Part shown: positions 1-9,727 of the stretch, one piece after another | How the letters are laid out: each line of letters starts with the position of its first letter | Numbering within the stretch: the stretch's first letter is position 1 | Assembly (NCBI RefSeq): GCF_036287235.1 | Contig: NZ_CP142850.1 | Span: forward strand, 2,961,501-3,025,500 | Reading direction: 5' to 3' | DNA length: 64,000 nt | DNA from: Exiguobacterium sp. 9-2 | Lineage (GTDB): Bacteria > Bacillota > Bacilli > Exiguobacteriales > Exiguobacteriaceae | Notes under the pieces: generated by a model | Databases searched by the model: none | What the model was told of the DNA's origin: nothing | Seen by the model: the letters and a program-made list of their open reading frames with translations, nothing else | Program-made: the position numbers and the translations under genes

Positions 1-1
1 T

Positions 2-454
2 CAGACTCCTCAATATACGGCGCTATATGCGAATTCAAAACCGCGCGCTCTCGTCGTTTCCGCTTATCGTAATGTCGTTATTCATGATTTCACGGTGCTC
101 GGTGATCCGTATTATGACTACCAAGAACAGCCAATGATCGGAATTCAATATAAGGCACGCAATGTTACGATCAGTCAGTTAAAAATGAGTGGATTTCGCC
201 ACGCAAAAACGGATATCCAAATCTTTGGTGGAGAAAACGGAGCTGAGGATGTATGCCTTCGGGATATCCGGATCGAGGATTCTGCCAAACACGGGATTAC
301 GATCGGTCCTGACATCAATCGCGTCAAGTTAACGAATGTGGCACTAAAAGGAGAGGGGACAGTTGGCTTGAATGCTAAATCGGAACCGGAAATGGAACGG
401 TTCATCGCGACCGGATTTAAAGTACCGATTCGTGCTCAGTCGACGCAAGCATGA
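2..454 (+). CDS. C-terminal part of a right-handed beta-helix protein (5' truncated by window edge)
   Basis: The reading frame is open from base 2 and ends with TGA at 452-454, so only the last ~150 residues are present. The visible part consists of short strands with regularly spaced hydrophobic residues, such as RNVVIHDFTVLG, ARNVTISQLKMSG and INRVKLTNVALKGEG. This is the rung pattern of right-handed parallel beta-helix proteins (pectate lyase / polygalacturonase-like fold). The catalytic region is not in view, so no substrate can be named. The gene ends just before a strong bidirectional hairpin. The fold call is from pattern only; the exact family is unknown. Confidence 0.55.
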   Translation, partial: QTPQYTALYANSKPRALVVSAYRNVVIHDFTVLGDPYYDYQEQPMIGIQYKARNVTISQLKMSGFRHAKTDIQIFGGENGAEDVCLRDIRIEDSAKHGITIGPDINRVKLTNVALKGEGTVGLNAKSEPEMERFIATGFKVPIRAQSTQA

Positions 455-456
455 AC

Positions 457-494
457 AAAACGACAGGATGGACCGTGGTCCATCCTGTCGTTTT
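457..494. terminator. Bidirectional intrinsic terminator
   Basis: A perfect 18-bp stem (457-474 with 477-494) with a two-base loop has four A's on the left and four T's on the right. It serves both the rightward beta-helix gene and the leftward DUF1028 gene, whose stop codon touches it. Confidence 0.9.
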
Positions 495-1315
495 CATTGG
501 GATCGAATGTACGCGAGGACACGTGTATCAATCGCACGATCCGCTTGTTCGCGCATCTCAAAGTTTTCCGTATGCAGATATGTCCGGAGCGCTTCGTCGA
601 AATCACCGCGGTAGCCAAGTGTCAATAATTTATCCATCAACTCCGACTCTAACGCATCATCGATGGGCTTGATTTCTTCCGGCTTACTCGGTTGTAGGTA
701 AAGTGTGTGCAATTGATAGATACGTTCGAGTTCTTCAATTGGATTCGGGTGATCATCAACACGTAGATCAATATAGCGATCGTTGAATCCACCGTACCCG
801 CCACCTTCCTTAACGACGAGCAGTGCTGCTGATTGCATCCCACGCGAGTCCCCGCCTGCTGCTTGCCCCGCAGCCAACGCACGCAACAACCGTTCTGCAA
901 GTGGCCCTTGCGTCGATTCAAAGACACGTGCCATCTCTTTGACCGTATTGCCATCTACAAGAATATTCCCTTGCGCCGCAAAATGTTTCCCCGCAATTCC
1001 GCCTGCCCAGTCGTTACATCTCTCTCCCGTAAAAGTCGCACTTTTGCCCTGCGCATCGATGATTCCGACTTGACGATCTGCTCGCCCTTCATCCGCTTCC
1101 GTTAATCGACGGAGCACTTCATCCGCTGAAGCGCCTTGTTCGATCATCTGCAACCCTTCAGGGCCATACGTCGTATTTGCAAATGATTGTGTCGCTACAG
1201 CACCTACTCCCGCTTTCGCAAACGGAACAGCACTCCCAACAGCTAAAAATTTCGATTGGACAGCAACACCCCATGCTTGTTCTTTCTCGCAATAACCAAC
1301 GATTGAATATGTCAC
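494..1315 (-). CDS. DUF1028 family protein
   Basis: This 273-residue protein begins with the DUF1028 pattern: TYSIVGY, then a stretch like WGVAVQSKFLAVGSAVPFA, GVGAVATQSFAN and YGPEGLQ. The family is related to Ntn-hydrolase folds, but no reaction is established, so I assign none. I chose the GTG at 1315 because an AAAGGGGG ribosome site lies seven bases upstream; a GTG further out at 1336 would start before that site. It is transcribed in the same direction as the upstream YfcC-like carrier, but a terminator separates them, so it probably has its own promoter in 1316-1380. Confidence 0.85.
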   Translation of the reverse strand: MTYSIVGYCEKEQAWGVAVQSKFLAVGSAVPFAKAGVGAVATQSFANTTYGPEGLQMIEQGASADEVLRRLTEADEGRADRQVGIIDAQGKSATFTGERCNDWAGGIAGKHFAAQGNILVDGNTVKEMARVFESTQGPLAERLLRALAAGQAAGGDSRGMQSAALLVVKEGGGYGGFNDRYIDLRVDDHPNPIEELERIYQLHTLYLQPSKPEEIKPIDDALESELMDKLLTLGYRGDFDEALRTYLHTENFEMREQADRAIDTRVLAYIRSQ

Positions 1316-1378
1316 TTCAGTTCCCCCTTTAGTCACTTCTCTACCCGTTCGTGATAACGCTTCCCGATTCCTGCAACA

Positions 1379-1410
1379 GAAAAACCTTCCGGACAGATGT
1401 CCGAAAGGTC
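1379..1410 (-). terminator. Intrinsic terminator of the YfcC-like gene
   Basis: An 11-bp stem (1384-1394 with 1399-1409, one mismatch) is followed on the minus strand by a run of five T's, just after the stop codon of the carrier gene. Confidence 0.85.
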
Positions 1411-1414
1411 GACT

Positions 1415-2818
1415 TCATTGAATACCGAGCGTCACAGCAAGTAATAAGGCGGCACATGCTAAAGCAATCCAAATCGCGAAGAGTTTCCAGACGAAACGTA
1501 ACCATTGCTCATACGGAATACCTGCGATCGCAAGAAACGCCATCAAATGCGCACTTGTCGGAAAAATCATGTTCGTCAATCCATCTCCGTATTGAAATGC
1601 TAAAACAGCTACTTGACGCTCGATACCGAGTAAGTCAGATAAAGGTGCCATGATTGGCATCGTTGTCGCGGCTTGCCCGCTCCCCGATGGAATGAAGAAA
1701 TTCGTGATCAGTTGTACGATGTACATTCCGATGACAGCGAAGAACGTTGGTAAATGTCCTACGGCATTCGATAAGCCGTAAATGACCGTGTCAATGACAC
1801 GACCTTCTTCAAGAATGACGACAATGGCACGGGCAAAGCCAACGATCAATGCACCGAACGTCACGGCTTTCGCCCCGTCAATCAGACTCTCAAAAGTACC
1901 GTTCACACCGAGTGTGATGATCCCAGCAATCAGTCCAATGATCAAGAACGAGGCTGTCAGTTCCGTCAAATACCAGCCCCACTCGAAAATTCCGATGACG
2001 TTGAGCGTGATTCCACCGATCAAAATCAGTAAAACAAAAGCATGACGTTTCGAAAAGCGTGAAATCGTCGTTGCTGCTTCTTCCGCACGACGTTGTTCGA
2101 GATCATAAACGAGGCTACGCGTTGGATCCTGTTTGACTTTCCGTGCGTAAGTCATGACATAAAGAATCGTTACGACTAAGAAAACGATATAAACGGCGGT
2201 TCGATAACCAAGACCGCTAAAGAGTGGAACTTCCGCGATCGATTGAGCAACACCTACCGTAAACGGATTCAGCATCCCGCCAGCAAAACCAACCGCCGCT
2301 CCTAAACTAACGATTGCAGCTCCTGTCATCGCGTCATAACCGAGTGCACGCGCGAGCATGATACCAATCGGTACAAAGATGATTGTTTCCTCTGCCATCC
2401 CGATTGTTGCTCCGGCAATCGAAAAGACGAACATCGTCATCGGAATCATGATGTGTCCCTTTTGACCAAACCGACGAATCAATTGATTGATTCCCGCTTC
2501 GATGGCACCCGTTTGACGAATGATGCCAAAGACACCACCGACTAAGAAAATGTAAAAGATGATCGCAGCGCCTGCTTCCATTCCTTTCGGGATCGCTTCG
2601 AATAAACCAAAGAAATTGACAGGTGCAGACTCCACCGCGCGATAGGTACCATCGATAACGACGGTCTGACCATCCTGTTTTTCACGGTCGAATTGTCCTG
2701 CTGGAAGCGTGTACGTCAAGATGACTGAAATAATGAGAATCGCCATGATGATGGCATATGTATGAGGCATCTTGAAGAATGATTGCTTCGACTGTGTGGT
2801 ATCTGTTCGATCATTCAT
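1415..2818 (-). CDS. YfcC family membrane carrier (DcuC/arginine-ornithine antiporter superfamily)
   Basis: A 467-residue integral membrane protein with about 12 hydrophobic segments, starting near residue 20. The stretch GMAEETIIFVPIGIMLARALGYDAMTG is typical of the YfcC/AitT group, and the late FFIPSGSGQAATTMPIMAPL motif matches a substrate-binding hairpin of this superfamily. Such proteins move basic amino acids or C4-dicarboxylates; the substrate cannot be read from sequence alone. The ATG at 2818 follows AGGAGGCCTTTATC. It sits alone between its own terminator and a 236-bp intergenic stretch. The downstream DUF1028 gene is co-directional, which hints at a shared amino-acid or peptide theme, but this is inference. 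Confidence 0.85.
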   Translation of the reverse strand: MNDRTDTTQSKQSFFKMPHTYAIIMAILIISVILTYTLPAGQFDREKQDGQTVVIDGTYRAVESAPVNFFGLFEAIPKGMEAGAAIIFYIFLVGGVFGIIRQTGAIEAGINQLIRRFGQKGHIMIPMTMFVFSIAGATIGMAEETIIFVPIGIMLARALGYDAMTGAAIVSLGAAVGFAGGMLNPFTVGVAQSIAEVPLFSGLGYRTAVYIVFLVVTILYVMTYARKVKQDPTRSLVYDLEQRRAEEAATTISRFSKRHAFVLLILIGGITLNVIGIFEWGWYLTELTASFLIIGLIAGIITLGVNGTFESLIDGAKAVTFGALIVGFARAIVVILEEGRVIDTVIYGLSNAVGHLPTFFAVIGMYIVQLITNFFIPSGSGQAATTMPIMAPLSDLLGIERQVAVLAFQYGDGLTNMIFPTSAHLMAFLAIAGIPYEQWLRFVWKLFAIWIALACAALLLAVTLGIQ

Positions 2819-2980
2819 GATAAAGGCCTCCTTTTCGTGTCTTTATCAGAATAATGCCCTATTCAGGGAAAAACTAACAGTTTTAATGAAATGTTATGTG
2901 ATTGTAAAAGAAAAGTGGAACATTTTTAATCAAATCTTCATCTGAAGATAAACTAGCGAAGGAGCGCGTTGTATAAAACA

Positions 2981-3020
2981 AAAAAGAAAGATATCCTAGG
3001 TCATAAAACCTAGAATACCT
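2981..3020 (-). terminator. Intrinsic terminator of the small monooxygenase gene
   Basis: A 12-bp stem (2990-3001 with 3008-3019, a single mismatch) is followed on the minus strand by T-rich sequence. It lies 36 bases beyond the stop codon of the gene ending at 3056. Confidence 0.75.
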
Positions 3021-3055
3021 TCCTTATGTGTTACATTCGCTTCTAACTCGTTTCA

Positions 3056-3337
3056 TTATGCTTGGAATGATTGAACGTTCAATGGTTTAGCAAGAGCTGT
3101 TTGAGCAAATGCAACGAATTGTCCGAAATGAGCACTTGTGTTATGAGCTTCGATCGCAGCTTGGTCTTCCCATTTTTCAATCATCATGAAAACATTTTCG
3201 TCTTCTGTACTTTGGAACAGATCGTAGCTGATGTTTCCAGCTTCAGCACGCGATCCTTCTACTAATGTTTTAGTTGCTGCTAAAAATTCTTCTCGTTTTG
3301 CGGGTTGTACTTCTAACTTTGCTTCGATGGCGATCAT
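3056..3337 (-). CDS. Antibiotic-biosynthesis-monooxygenase-domain protein (putative quinol monooxygenase)
   Basis: A single-domain 93-residue protein. It opens with MIAIEAKLEVQPAKREEF, has a central FQSTEDENVFMMIEKWED strand pair and then AHNTSAHFGQF. This is the ABM dimeric ferredoxin-like fold (YgiN/YcnE type). Members act as small cofactor-free monooxygenases or quinol oxidases; the substrate is not predictable. An AAAGGAGG ribosome site precedes the ATG. It is a monocistronic unit that diverges from the cupin/aldo-keto-reductase operon, and both could answer the same redox or electrophile stress (inference). Confidence 0.85.
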   Translation of the reverse strand: MIAIEAKLEVQPAKREEFLAATKTLVEGSRAEAGNISYDLFQSTEDENVFMMIEKWEDQAAIEAHNTSAHFGQFVAFAQTALAKPLNVQSFQA

Positions 3338-3493
3338 CGGAAAGCCTCCTTTGTAATTTCGTTAACTTAAGCATCGTAGCACCTCCCGATTCGTTACGCC
3401 ATAAAGATGCTCGGACGATTGATGATATTTAAATACGGGTAATTACAGAGGGAATTATTACTTTGTACCACATCAGAGAAGGGAGCAACGAAG

Positions 3494-3979
3494 ATGCGTG
3501 TTGAGGTATTTTACTTTGAGGATGACGGACATATTCCGAATAACCCTAATTTTCCGGTGTTGATTTATCGGCATGCATTTGAAGAACCGTCACGCATCGA
3601 ACAGACTTTCCATTCACATGACTGGCGCAATAGCTGGGTGGATGGCATTTTTGACTTTCATCATTATCATAGTATCGCTCATGAAGTGATTGGTATCCTC
3701 GAAGGACATGCGACCGTCCAACTCGGTGGTCCACTCGGTAAGACCTTCACCTTGACGAGTGGAGATGTTCTCTTACTTCCTGCAGGCACAGGACACAAAG
3801 CACTTGATACAAGTCGACACTTCCGTGTGATCGGTGCCTATCCGAATGGTCAAGACTACGACACACTGACCGGGCAAACAAGTGAACGTCCGGAAAATCT
3901 TCAACGGATTCGTCAGGTGATACGTCCCGGTCAAGATCCTGTACTCGGTGATCACGGTCCTTTATTTGAGCATTGGTGA
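3494..3979 (+). CDS. Cupin domain protein, YjlB type
   Basis: A 161-residue single cupin. Cupin motif 1 is seen as FDFHHYHSIAHEVIGILEGHATVQLGG, including metal-ligand histidines and the conserved glutamate. Motif 2 is SGDVLLLPAGTGHKAL, with a further ligand histidine. The overall layout, with DDGHIPNNPNFPVLIYR at the start, matches B. subtilis YjlB. A bound divalent metal is likely but the reaction is unknown. The start follows GAAGGGAGCAACGAAG. It is the first gene of an apparent four-gene run ending at the terminator at 6442. Confidence 0.87.
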   Translation: MRVEVFYFEDDGHIPNNPNFPVLIYRHAFEEPSRIEQTFHSHDWRNSWVDGIFDFHHYHSIAHEVIGILEGHATVQLGGPLGKTFTLTSGDVLLLPAGTGHKALDTSRHFRVIGAYPNGQDYDTLTGQTSERPENLQRIRQVIRPGQDPVLGDHGPLFEHW

Positions 3980-4065
3980 CATCTCCTTCTTGTGAAGAAG
4001 ACGTTTTTGTTCGGAGTTCGCGTGGTAAATCCTACTATTGTCTCTCTACTAAAGGAGGAAGAACG

Positions 4066-4956
4066 ATGAACACAACAGAAAAGACGTTGATACTTGCTGC
4101 GTTAAAGCAAAAAACAGTGACGTTTCCCGATCAGACACATGTGCGCGCACTCGGACAAGGCACGTGGCGGATGGGGGAAGAGTCGGAGAAGCACGAAGCA
4201 GAAATCGAAGCACTCCGTGTCGGTCTCGATAGCGGAATGGAACTCATCGATACGGCAGAGATGTACGGGGAAGGCGCCTCTGAAGAATTGATTCGCGACG
4301 CGATCGCTGATCGACGCGAAGAAGTCTTTCTTGTCTCGAAAGTCTATCCTCATCACGCTGGTGGGGAAGCGTTAAAAAAAGCTTGTTCCAAATCGCTTGA
4401 ACGTCTCGGTACGGATTATCTTGATCTCTATCTTCTTCACTGGCGTGGCGACATTCCACTAAAGGAAACCGTTGAAGGACTGGAAGCCTTAAAACAAGAG
4501 GGCAAGATTCGCCGTTGGGGTGTATCGAACTTTGACGTATCAGACATGAAAGAACTGTTGACACTACCAAACGGTGACCAGTGTGCTGTCAATCAGGTAC
4601 TCTATCACCTCGGCTCACGCGGAATCGAGTATGAACTGCTCCCGTTACTACGCGAACATGGTATTCCAGTAATGGCGTATTGCCCACTAGCTGAAGGTGG
4701 TTCACTGCGTGATCAACTCCTGAATCATCCGACCGTCGAGGAACTCGCTGAGACACATGGTGTTGAACCGGCACAGATCTTACTTGCTTGGACTATGCGT
4801 GAAGGTGACGTCATCGCAATTCCTAAAGCAGGACAAGCACATCATGTCGAAGCCAACGGTCGCGCCGCACTTTTGAATTTAACAAAAGAAGAGCTAGCTG
4901 CACTTGATCAAGCGTTCCCAGCACCAACAAAAAAAGAACCACTCGATATCGTTTAA
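4066..4956 (+). CDS. Aldo/keto reductase
   Basis: A 296-residue (beta/alpha)8 NADPH-dependent aldo/keto reductase. The catalytic tetrad is visible: Asp and Tyr in [11 protein letters not shown], Lys in [10 protein letters not shown] and His in LYLLHW. The GVSNFD motif and the C-terminal [13 protein letters not shown] cofactor loop are also present. Family members reduce aldehydes and ketones, including methylglyoxal. The ATG at 4066 is preceded by AAAGGAGGAAGAACG, so I prefer it to the longer open frame starting at 3973, which would overlap the cupin gene. The stop codon is 13 bases before the next aldo/keto reductase gene. Confidence 0.92.
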   Translation: MNTTEKTLILAALKQKTVTFPDQTHVRALGQGTWRMGEESEKHEAEIEALRVGLDSGMELIDTAEMYGEGASEELIRDAIADRREEVFLVSKVYPHHAGGEALKKACSKSLERLGTDYLDLYLLHWRGDIPLKETVEGLEALKQEGKIRRWGVSNFDVSDMKELLTLPNGDQCAVNQVLYHLGSRGIEYELLPLLREHGIPVMAYCPLAEGGSLRDQLLNHPTVEELAETHGVEPAQILLAWTMREGDVIAIPKAGQAHHVEANGRAALLNLTKEELAALDQAFPAPTKKEPLDIV

Positions 4957-4969
4957 GGAGGTCATTGTC

Positions 4970-5902
4970 ATGACAAAACATGTTCAACTCGGTCAATCTA
5001 ACCTATTCGTTCACCCAATCGGTCTCGGTACGAATGCTGTCGGTGGACACAACTTGTATCCAAATCTCGATGAGCAAGCAGGACGCGATCTCGTTCGTGT
5101 CGCGTTACAGCAAGGAATCAATTTCCTCGACACAGCTTTCATCTATGGACCAGAACGTTCGGAGGAACTCGTCGGTGAAGTCTGGAACGACACGGTCGCT
5201 CGAGAAGATGTCGTCCTCGCGACGAAAGGTGCACATCAGTTCGTTGACGGAAACGTCGTCATGAACAACTCACCTGACTTTCTCCGTCAATCGGTCGAAG
5301 AGAGTTTAAAACGTCTTAAAACAGACTATATCGATTTATATTACATCCATTTCCCAGATGAATCGACACCGAAGGATGAAGCCGTCGCTGCACTTGCTGA
5401 ACTGAAAAAAGAAGGAAAAATTCGCGCGATTGGTGTCTCGAATTTTTCACTCGAACAACTGAAGGAAGCGAATAAGGACGGACATGTCGACGTCTATCAA
5501 GGAGAATACAATCTGTTTAAACGGGATGCGGAAAAAGAGTTACTCCCATATATCGTTGAGAACGGTATGTCCTTCGTCCCGTACTTCCCACTCGCTGCTG
5601 GATTATTGGCAGGGAAATATACAAAAGAGACGACGTTTGATGATTTACGAAAAAACGATCCTTTATTCCAAAAAGATGTCTTCGAAGAAAACCTCGCAAA
5701 AGTCGATCAACTGCGTCCGATCGCAAAAGCACATAATGCGGAAGTCGCACACGTCGTACTCGCGTGGTATTTGGCACAGGACGGTATCGATGCCATCATC
5801 CCTGGTGCGAAACGACCGGATCAGGTGACGGATACGTTGCGTACGTTAGATGTTCAGTTGTCACAAGAGGATATCGAAAAAATCGACCAAATTTTTAGCT
5901 GA
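4970..5902 (+). CDS. Aldo/keto reductase (IolS/YhdN-like)
   Basis: A second aldo/keto reductase, 310 residues, from a different subfamily than its neighbour. The tetrad residues are Asp and Tyr in [11 protein letters not shown], Lys in LATKGAHQ and His in YYIHFPDE, followed by GVSNFS. The C-terminal [11 protein letters not shown] motif binds NADP. Its ribosome site, TAAGGAGG, includes the stop codon of the preceding gene, which indicates tight translational linkage. Pairing two divergent reductases with OsmC and a cupin suggests a carbonyl or electrophile detoxification operon (inference). Confidence 0.92.
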   Translation: MTKHVQLGQSNLFVHPIGLGTNAVGGHNLYPNLDEQAGRDLVRVALQQGINFLDTAFIYGPERSEELVGEVWNDTVAREDVVLATKGAHQFVDGNVVMNNSPDFLRQSVEESLKRLKTDYIDLYYIHFPDESTPKDEAVAALAELKKEGKIRAIGVSNFSLEQLKEANKDGHVDVYQGEYNLFKRDAEKELLPYIVENGMSFVPYFPLAAGLLAGKYTKETTFDDLRKNDPLFQKDVFEENLAKVDQLRPIAKAHNAEVAHVVLAWYLAQDGIDAIIPGAKRPDQVTDTLRTLDVQLSQEDIEKIDQIFS

Positions 5903-5986
5903 TCGTTCTCTTCTAATTGAACATGAGCAGAATAGGCGAAAAATCATGCTGAACTTCGTATGATGGAAGCATGGAGGCGATTGATC

Positions 5987-6436
5987 ATGAAGCACCATTT
6001 TCATTTAACCGCAGACTGGCCCGGCAATCGCAATGATGTTGGTCAGATCGAGACGGGTGAACTAAAAACAAAAATCTCAATTCCGGACGCCATGGATGGT
6101 CCAGGTGTTGGTACGAATCCAGATGAGATGTTACTTGGGGCAGCTGCTACATGCTATATCATCACGCTTGCCGCAATGCTTGAGCGTAGTAACATCCCAA
6201 AAGTCTCCTTAACGATGGAATCTGAAGGCATCGTTGATGTCACGAACGGCGTCTTCACATACGATGCGATCATTCATCGTCCGAAACTCTTATTACCAGC
6301 CGATCTGTCGGATCGTGATGTGGAGAAGGCGCAACGTCTCGCTGAAAAAGCAGAAGGTTCGTGTATGATTACGCGGGCACTGGCTGGTAATGTCAAAGTA
6401 TCGCTTGAAGCTGTGGTAGAGAGAATCTCAAATTAA
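5987..6436 (+). CDS. OsmC family peroxiredoxin-like protein
   Basis: A 149-residue OsmC/Ohr-fold protein with both signature cysteines: one in GAAATCYIITLAAML and one in AEGSCMITRAL. Family members reduce organic hydroperoxides with this thiol pair. The PGVGTNPDEMLLGAAATC segment is typical of the YhfA/OsmC-like group. The ATG at 5987 follows ATGGAGGCGATTGATC. It is the last gene of the cupin-AKR-AKR-OsmC run and is followed immediately by a terminator. Confidence 0.9.
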   Translation: MKHHFHLTADWPGNRNDVGQIETGELKTKISIPDAMDGPGVGTNPDEMLLGAAATCYIITLAAMLERSNIPKVSLTMESEGIVDVTNGVFTYDAIIHRPKLLLPADLSDRDVEKAQRLAEKAEGSCMITRALAGNVKVSLEAVVERISN

Positions 6437-6441
6437 CAAAC

Positions 6442-6484
6442 AAAAATCATCGTTTAACTTTTTAGTTGAACGATGATTTTTTAC
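6442..6484 (+). terminator. Intrinsic terminator after osmC-like gene
   Basis: A 15-bp stem (about 6443-6457 with 6466-6480) with a T-rich loop is followed by six T's. It also marks the left edge of the AT-rich helicase/NUDIX cassette. Confidence 0.9.
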
Positions 6485-6562
6485 TTTATTTATCTACTTA
6501 TTGGTATATTATTGATGATTTAATCATTCTAAATACCATTTACTATTATTCGGAGGATAACC

Positions 6563-9500
6563 ATGTCTTATTATGAAACATTACGTTCTTCAACTGAAAC
6601 TAACTCACAATCCGATGCAATAAGTGTATCTGTACCAGCACATGACTACACAACAGAATTACTTACACACCTCAATCAAGTACTATATCAATCTTTAGAC
6701 CATTTCCAAAAACAAGATAAACCTGATCAAATGGTTGAAACGGTCAATGAATGGCTCATGCATTTAAATCAACCTCTGATCGACTTGCCACTTCATCGTG
6801 AACTCACTACTAGCACAACACATGCTTTACCTACACAATATAAAAATTCTTTGCGTGCTTGGGAACTCATTGCTCCTGGCCAACTGGAACAAGAACAGTT
6901 ATTGCATCATATCAGTCAAGAATTATGGACAGCATCTGCTGCCGATTGGATGGTTAGTTTTACACGTCATTCTGGAGTACAGACGCTTGTCCCAGCTTTG
7001 AAGGAAGCAGAAGCTCAAAGCAAATCAATCCGCATTTTGACTTCATTTTATATGAATATTACAGAAGCGAAGGCTATCCGACAGTTGATGGAATTCAGAA
7101 ATATTGAAGTAAAAATTTATGAACCGATAAAAAAAAATCATGCTTTCCATCCGAAAGCCTATTTATTTTCTCGTCCTGATCAGTTGGATAGTGCTATTGT
7201 TGGGTCCTCTAATTTATCAAAGTCGGCTTTAACGCACGGTATGGAATGGAATATTCGTATACCTTCTACACCCGTTACAACATTAGTCACTCAAGCGAAA
7301 AACTTATTTGAACAACTTTGGAACAGCCCAGAAGCGACTATTTGTACAGAAGAATTATTACTTCAATACGAACAGTACCAACAAGAAACACCACCTATAA
7401 AATCATTTTCTATCCGCGATACAATTGCCGAACCCGCTGTCGATTACAACGTTATTGAACCGAACCTCATGCAGATTCCGGCTTTAGAAGAACTGGATCG
7501 TTTACGCGAGCGAAAAGAAACAAAAGCAATGGTCATTGCGGCAACTGGAACTGGAAAAACGTATTTAGCAGCATTTGATGTCCGTCAAACTCAGGCTAAA
7601 AAAGTATTATTTGTTGCACATCGTGGAAAATTATTATCACAAGCTGAGCATACATTTAAACAAGTTTTTTCAAATGAAAATTATACATTTGGTAGATATT
7701 CAGGATCACAACAAATTCAAGATGCACAATTTACCTTTGCTACCGTTCAAACACTTTCAAAAGAGGTTCACCTTAATCAATTTTTACGGGATGCGTTTGA
7801 CTACATCATTATTGATGAATTCCATCACGCTTCATCTGCTTCTTACCAAAACATTCTTGACTATTTTACGCCTCAATTTTTGCTTGGAGTAACAGCAACA
7901 CCAGAGCGTATGGATGGTCAAAATATCTTCCAGCTCGTTGACTATAATATTGCTTACGAAGTTCGTCTGTATGATGCCTTAGCACAAGATTTACTTTCAC
8001 CATTCCATTATTTTGGCATTCAAGATGATGAATCGGTTGATTATTCTCTTATTCCTCAACAAAACGGCTTTTATGTAGAACAGGATCTGGTTGTTGCACT
8101 CGAACGCTCAACGCGAACAGATTATATTGTTGAAATGATTCGTAAATTTGGGTTCAGTGGTAATCAGGCTGTTGGATTAGGATTCTGTGTCAATATCAAT
8201 CATGCAGAGTTTATGGAGAAGGAATTTAAACGACATCAGATTGAAGCAATGGCTGTTACAAGTAAACAGTCCGAAGAAGCACGCGAAGAAGCCATTCGCC
8301 GACTAGAGGATGATCAAGACCCACTGCAATATATTTTTACCGTTGACTTGTTTAACGAAGGAGTCGATATTCCAAAAGTCAATCTAATGCTATTTTTACG
8401 TCCAACGGAATCCCCTACTATTTTTATTCAACAATTGGGTCGAGGCTTACGTAAACACAGCTCAAAAGAATTTGTTACGATTTTAGATTTTATCGGAAAT
8501 AGTCAAAAAGCTTTTGTTGCACCACTTGTGTTATCTGGTCAACAATCGTTTCATTCTATTGATCGTTATAAAATTGCTACTGCTGTAAAACAACATTTTC
8601 CGATTCTACCCGAAGGATCTTTAGCTATTCTGGATTCAATTACAGAAAGATTTATTATTGAACAAATGAAAAAAATAGAGTTTTCAGCTAGCAAACAGCT
8701 TCGTGAAAGTTATCAACGATTGACACGTATGATCGGAAATCCTCCGAGTTTAAATGATTTAGTTACGCACAAAGACGCACCAGCTATTGAGAGTATTGTT
8801 CAGCAATGGAGAAGTACATTACGTCTTAAACAACTTGAAAAACATGCTACCGATGAAGAACTACGTTTACTGCAAGATGATACTACACGCAAAATTGTTG
8901 AACAGCTCGAAGGACTATTCCCAATTCGTGAGCCTTTCAGCTTACTGATTTTAAAACAGTTACTGCGTCATTCTTCTGCTTCAGTACAAGATATTGAACA
9001 AGAAGTTTTCAAAGAATTTGCCTTATCGACGAAGCATTCTTTTTCAAAGCGCCCTATTATTCATCATCTTTTTAAACGCTGGTCTACTGCGTTAAAAAAT
9101 GATCGTATTCAATTACTAGATGCTGTATCAGAAGAGCACTATCGCTTTTCAAATACAGTCGTCCAAGCACTTCAGCAATCAACTGAATTGCGTTCATATA
9201 TGATGCATTTTATCCAAGCAGGTCTACTTGCATTTCATCAACTACCAGATCGAATTAATTGGTTGATCGAAGACCAGGCGTTTCTATTACATCAAACATA
9301 CAATCGTTCTGTTATCCAACGTCTTCTATGTTCACCAAGTCAGGAAGGTTCTTGGCGTGAAGGTGTAGCTCAAGCTGGTAACGACTACATTTTATTTGTG
9401 AATTTACACAAAGATGAAGCCATTGATGAGCAACTGAAATATAACGATTATTTCTTAGATCAATATCGTTTCCATTGGCAGTCTCAAAGTAATGCAACTG

Positions 9501-9727
9501 CTACAGGTAAAGCGGGTACTTTATATCAAAACCATGAGAGCGAAGGAATTCGTATTCATTTGTTTATGCGTAAAGCAGATAAAGAACAAGGAAAAACGCT
9601 ACCGTTCACATACTTTGGCCAGTTAAAGCATCTTCAAAGTACAGGTTCTAAACCGATTAGTGTGACTTGGTCACTTCATTCTCCACTATCAATTGAACTG
9701 TTTAAGGAGTGGCAAACTCTTTCTTAA
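6563..9727 (+). CDS. PLD-like nuclease / SF2 helicase / DUF3427 multidomain protein
   Basis: A 1054-residue protein. Residues ~130-250 carry a phospholipase-D-type (HKD) nuclease motif: HPK at 196-198 and GSSN at 214-217. Residues ~300-660 form a superfamily 2 helicase: Walker A ATGTGKT with Lys332, DEFHH at 418-422, a TATPER motif, and QQLGRGLR at 623-630. The C-terminal ~250 residues (ILFVNLHKDE through TYFGQLKHL) resemble DUF3427. A COG3886-COG1061 arrangement like this is linked to DNA repair or mobile-element defence, but the mechanism is unproven. Base use is much more AT-rich than in the neighbours (16/60 G+C at 8641-8700 against 30/60 at 4801-4860), which suggests horizontal transfer. 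The ribosome site is CGGAGGATAACC. The 3' end overlaps the convergent NUDIX gene by 26 bp. Confidence 0.9.
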   Translation: MSYYETLRSSTETNSQSDAISVSVPAHDYTTELLTHLNQVLYQSLDHFQKQDKPDQMVETVNEWLMHLNQPLIDLPLHRELTTSTTHALPTQYKNSLRAWELIAPGQLEQEQLLHHISQELWTASAADWMVSFTRHSGVQTLVPALKEAEAQSKSIRILTSFYMNITEAKAIRQLMEFRNIEVKIYEPIKKNHAFHPKAYLFSRPDQLDSAIVGSSNLSKSALTHGMEWNIRIPSTPVTTLVTQAKNLFEQLWNSPEATICTEELLLQYEQYQQETPPIKSFSIRDTIAEPAVDYNVIEPNLMQIPALEELDRLRERKETKAMVIAATGTGKTYLAAFDVRQTQAKKVLFVAHRGKLLSQAEHTFKQVFSNENYTFGRYSGSQQIQDAQFTFATVQTLSKEVHLNQFLRDAFDYIIIDEFHHASSASYQNILDYFTPQFLLGVTATPERMDGQNIFQLVDYNIAYEVRLYDALAQDLLSPFHYFGIQDDESVDYSLIPQQNGFYVEQDLVVALERSTRTDYIVEMIRKFGFSGNQAVGLGFCVNINHAEFMEKEFKRHQIEAMAVTSKQSEEAREEAIRRLEDDQDPLQYIFTVDLFNEGVDIPKVNLMLFLRPTESPTIFIQQLGRGLRKHSSKEFVTILDFIGNSQKAFVAPLVLSGQQSFHSIDRYKIATAVKQHFPILPEGSLAILDSITERFIIEQMKKIEFSASKQLRESYQRLTRMIGNPPSLNDLVTHKDAPAIESIVQQWRSTLRLKQLEKHATDEELRLLQDDTTRKIVEQLEGLFPIREPFSLLILKQLLRHSSASVQDIEQEVFKEFALSTKHSFSKRPIIHHLFKRWSTALKNDRIQLLDAVSEEHYRFSNTVVQALQQSTELRSYMMHFIQAGLLAFHQLPDRINWLIEDQAFLLHQTYNRSVIQRLLCSPSQEGSWREGVAQAGNDYILFVNLHKDEAIDEQLKYNDYFLDQYRFHWQSQSNATATGKAGTLYQNHESEGIRIHLFMRKADKEQGKTLPFTYFGQLKHLQSTGSKPISVTWSLHSPLSIELFKEWQTLS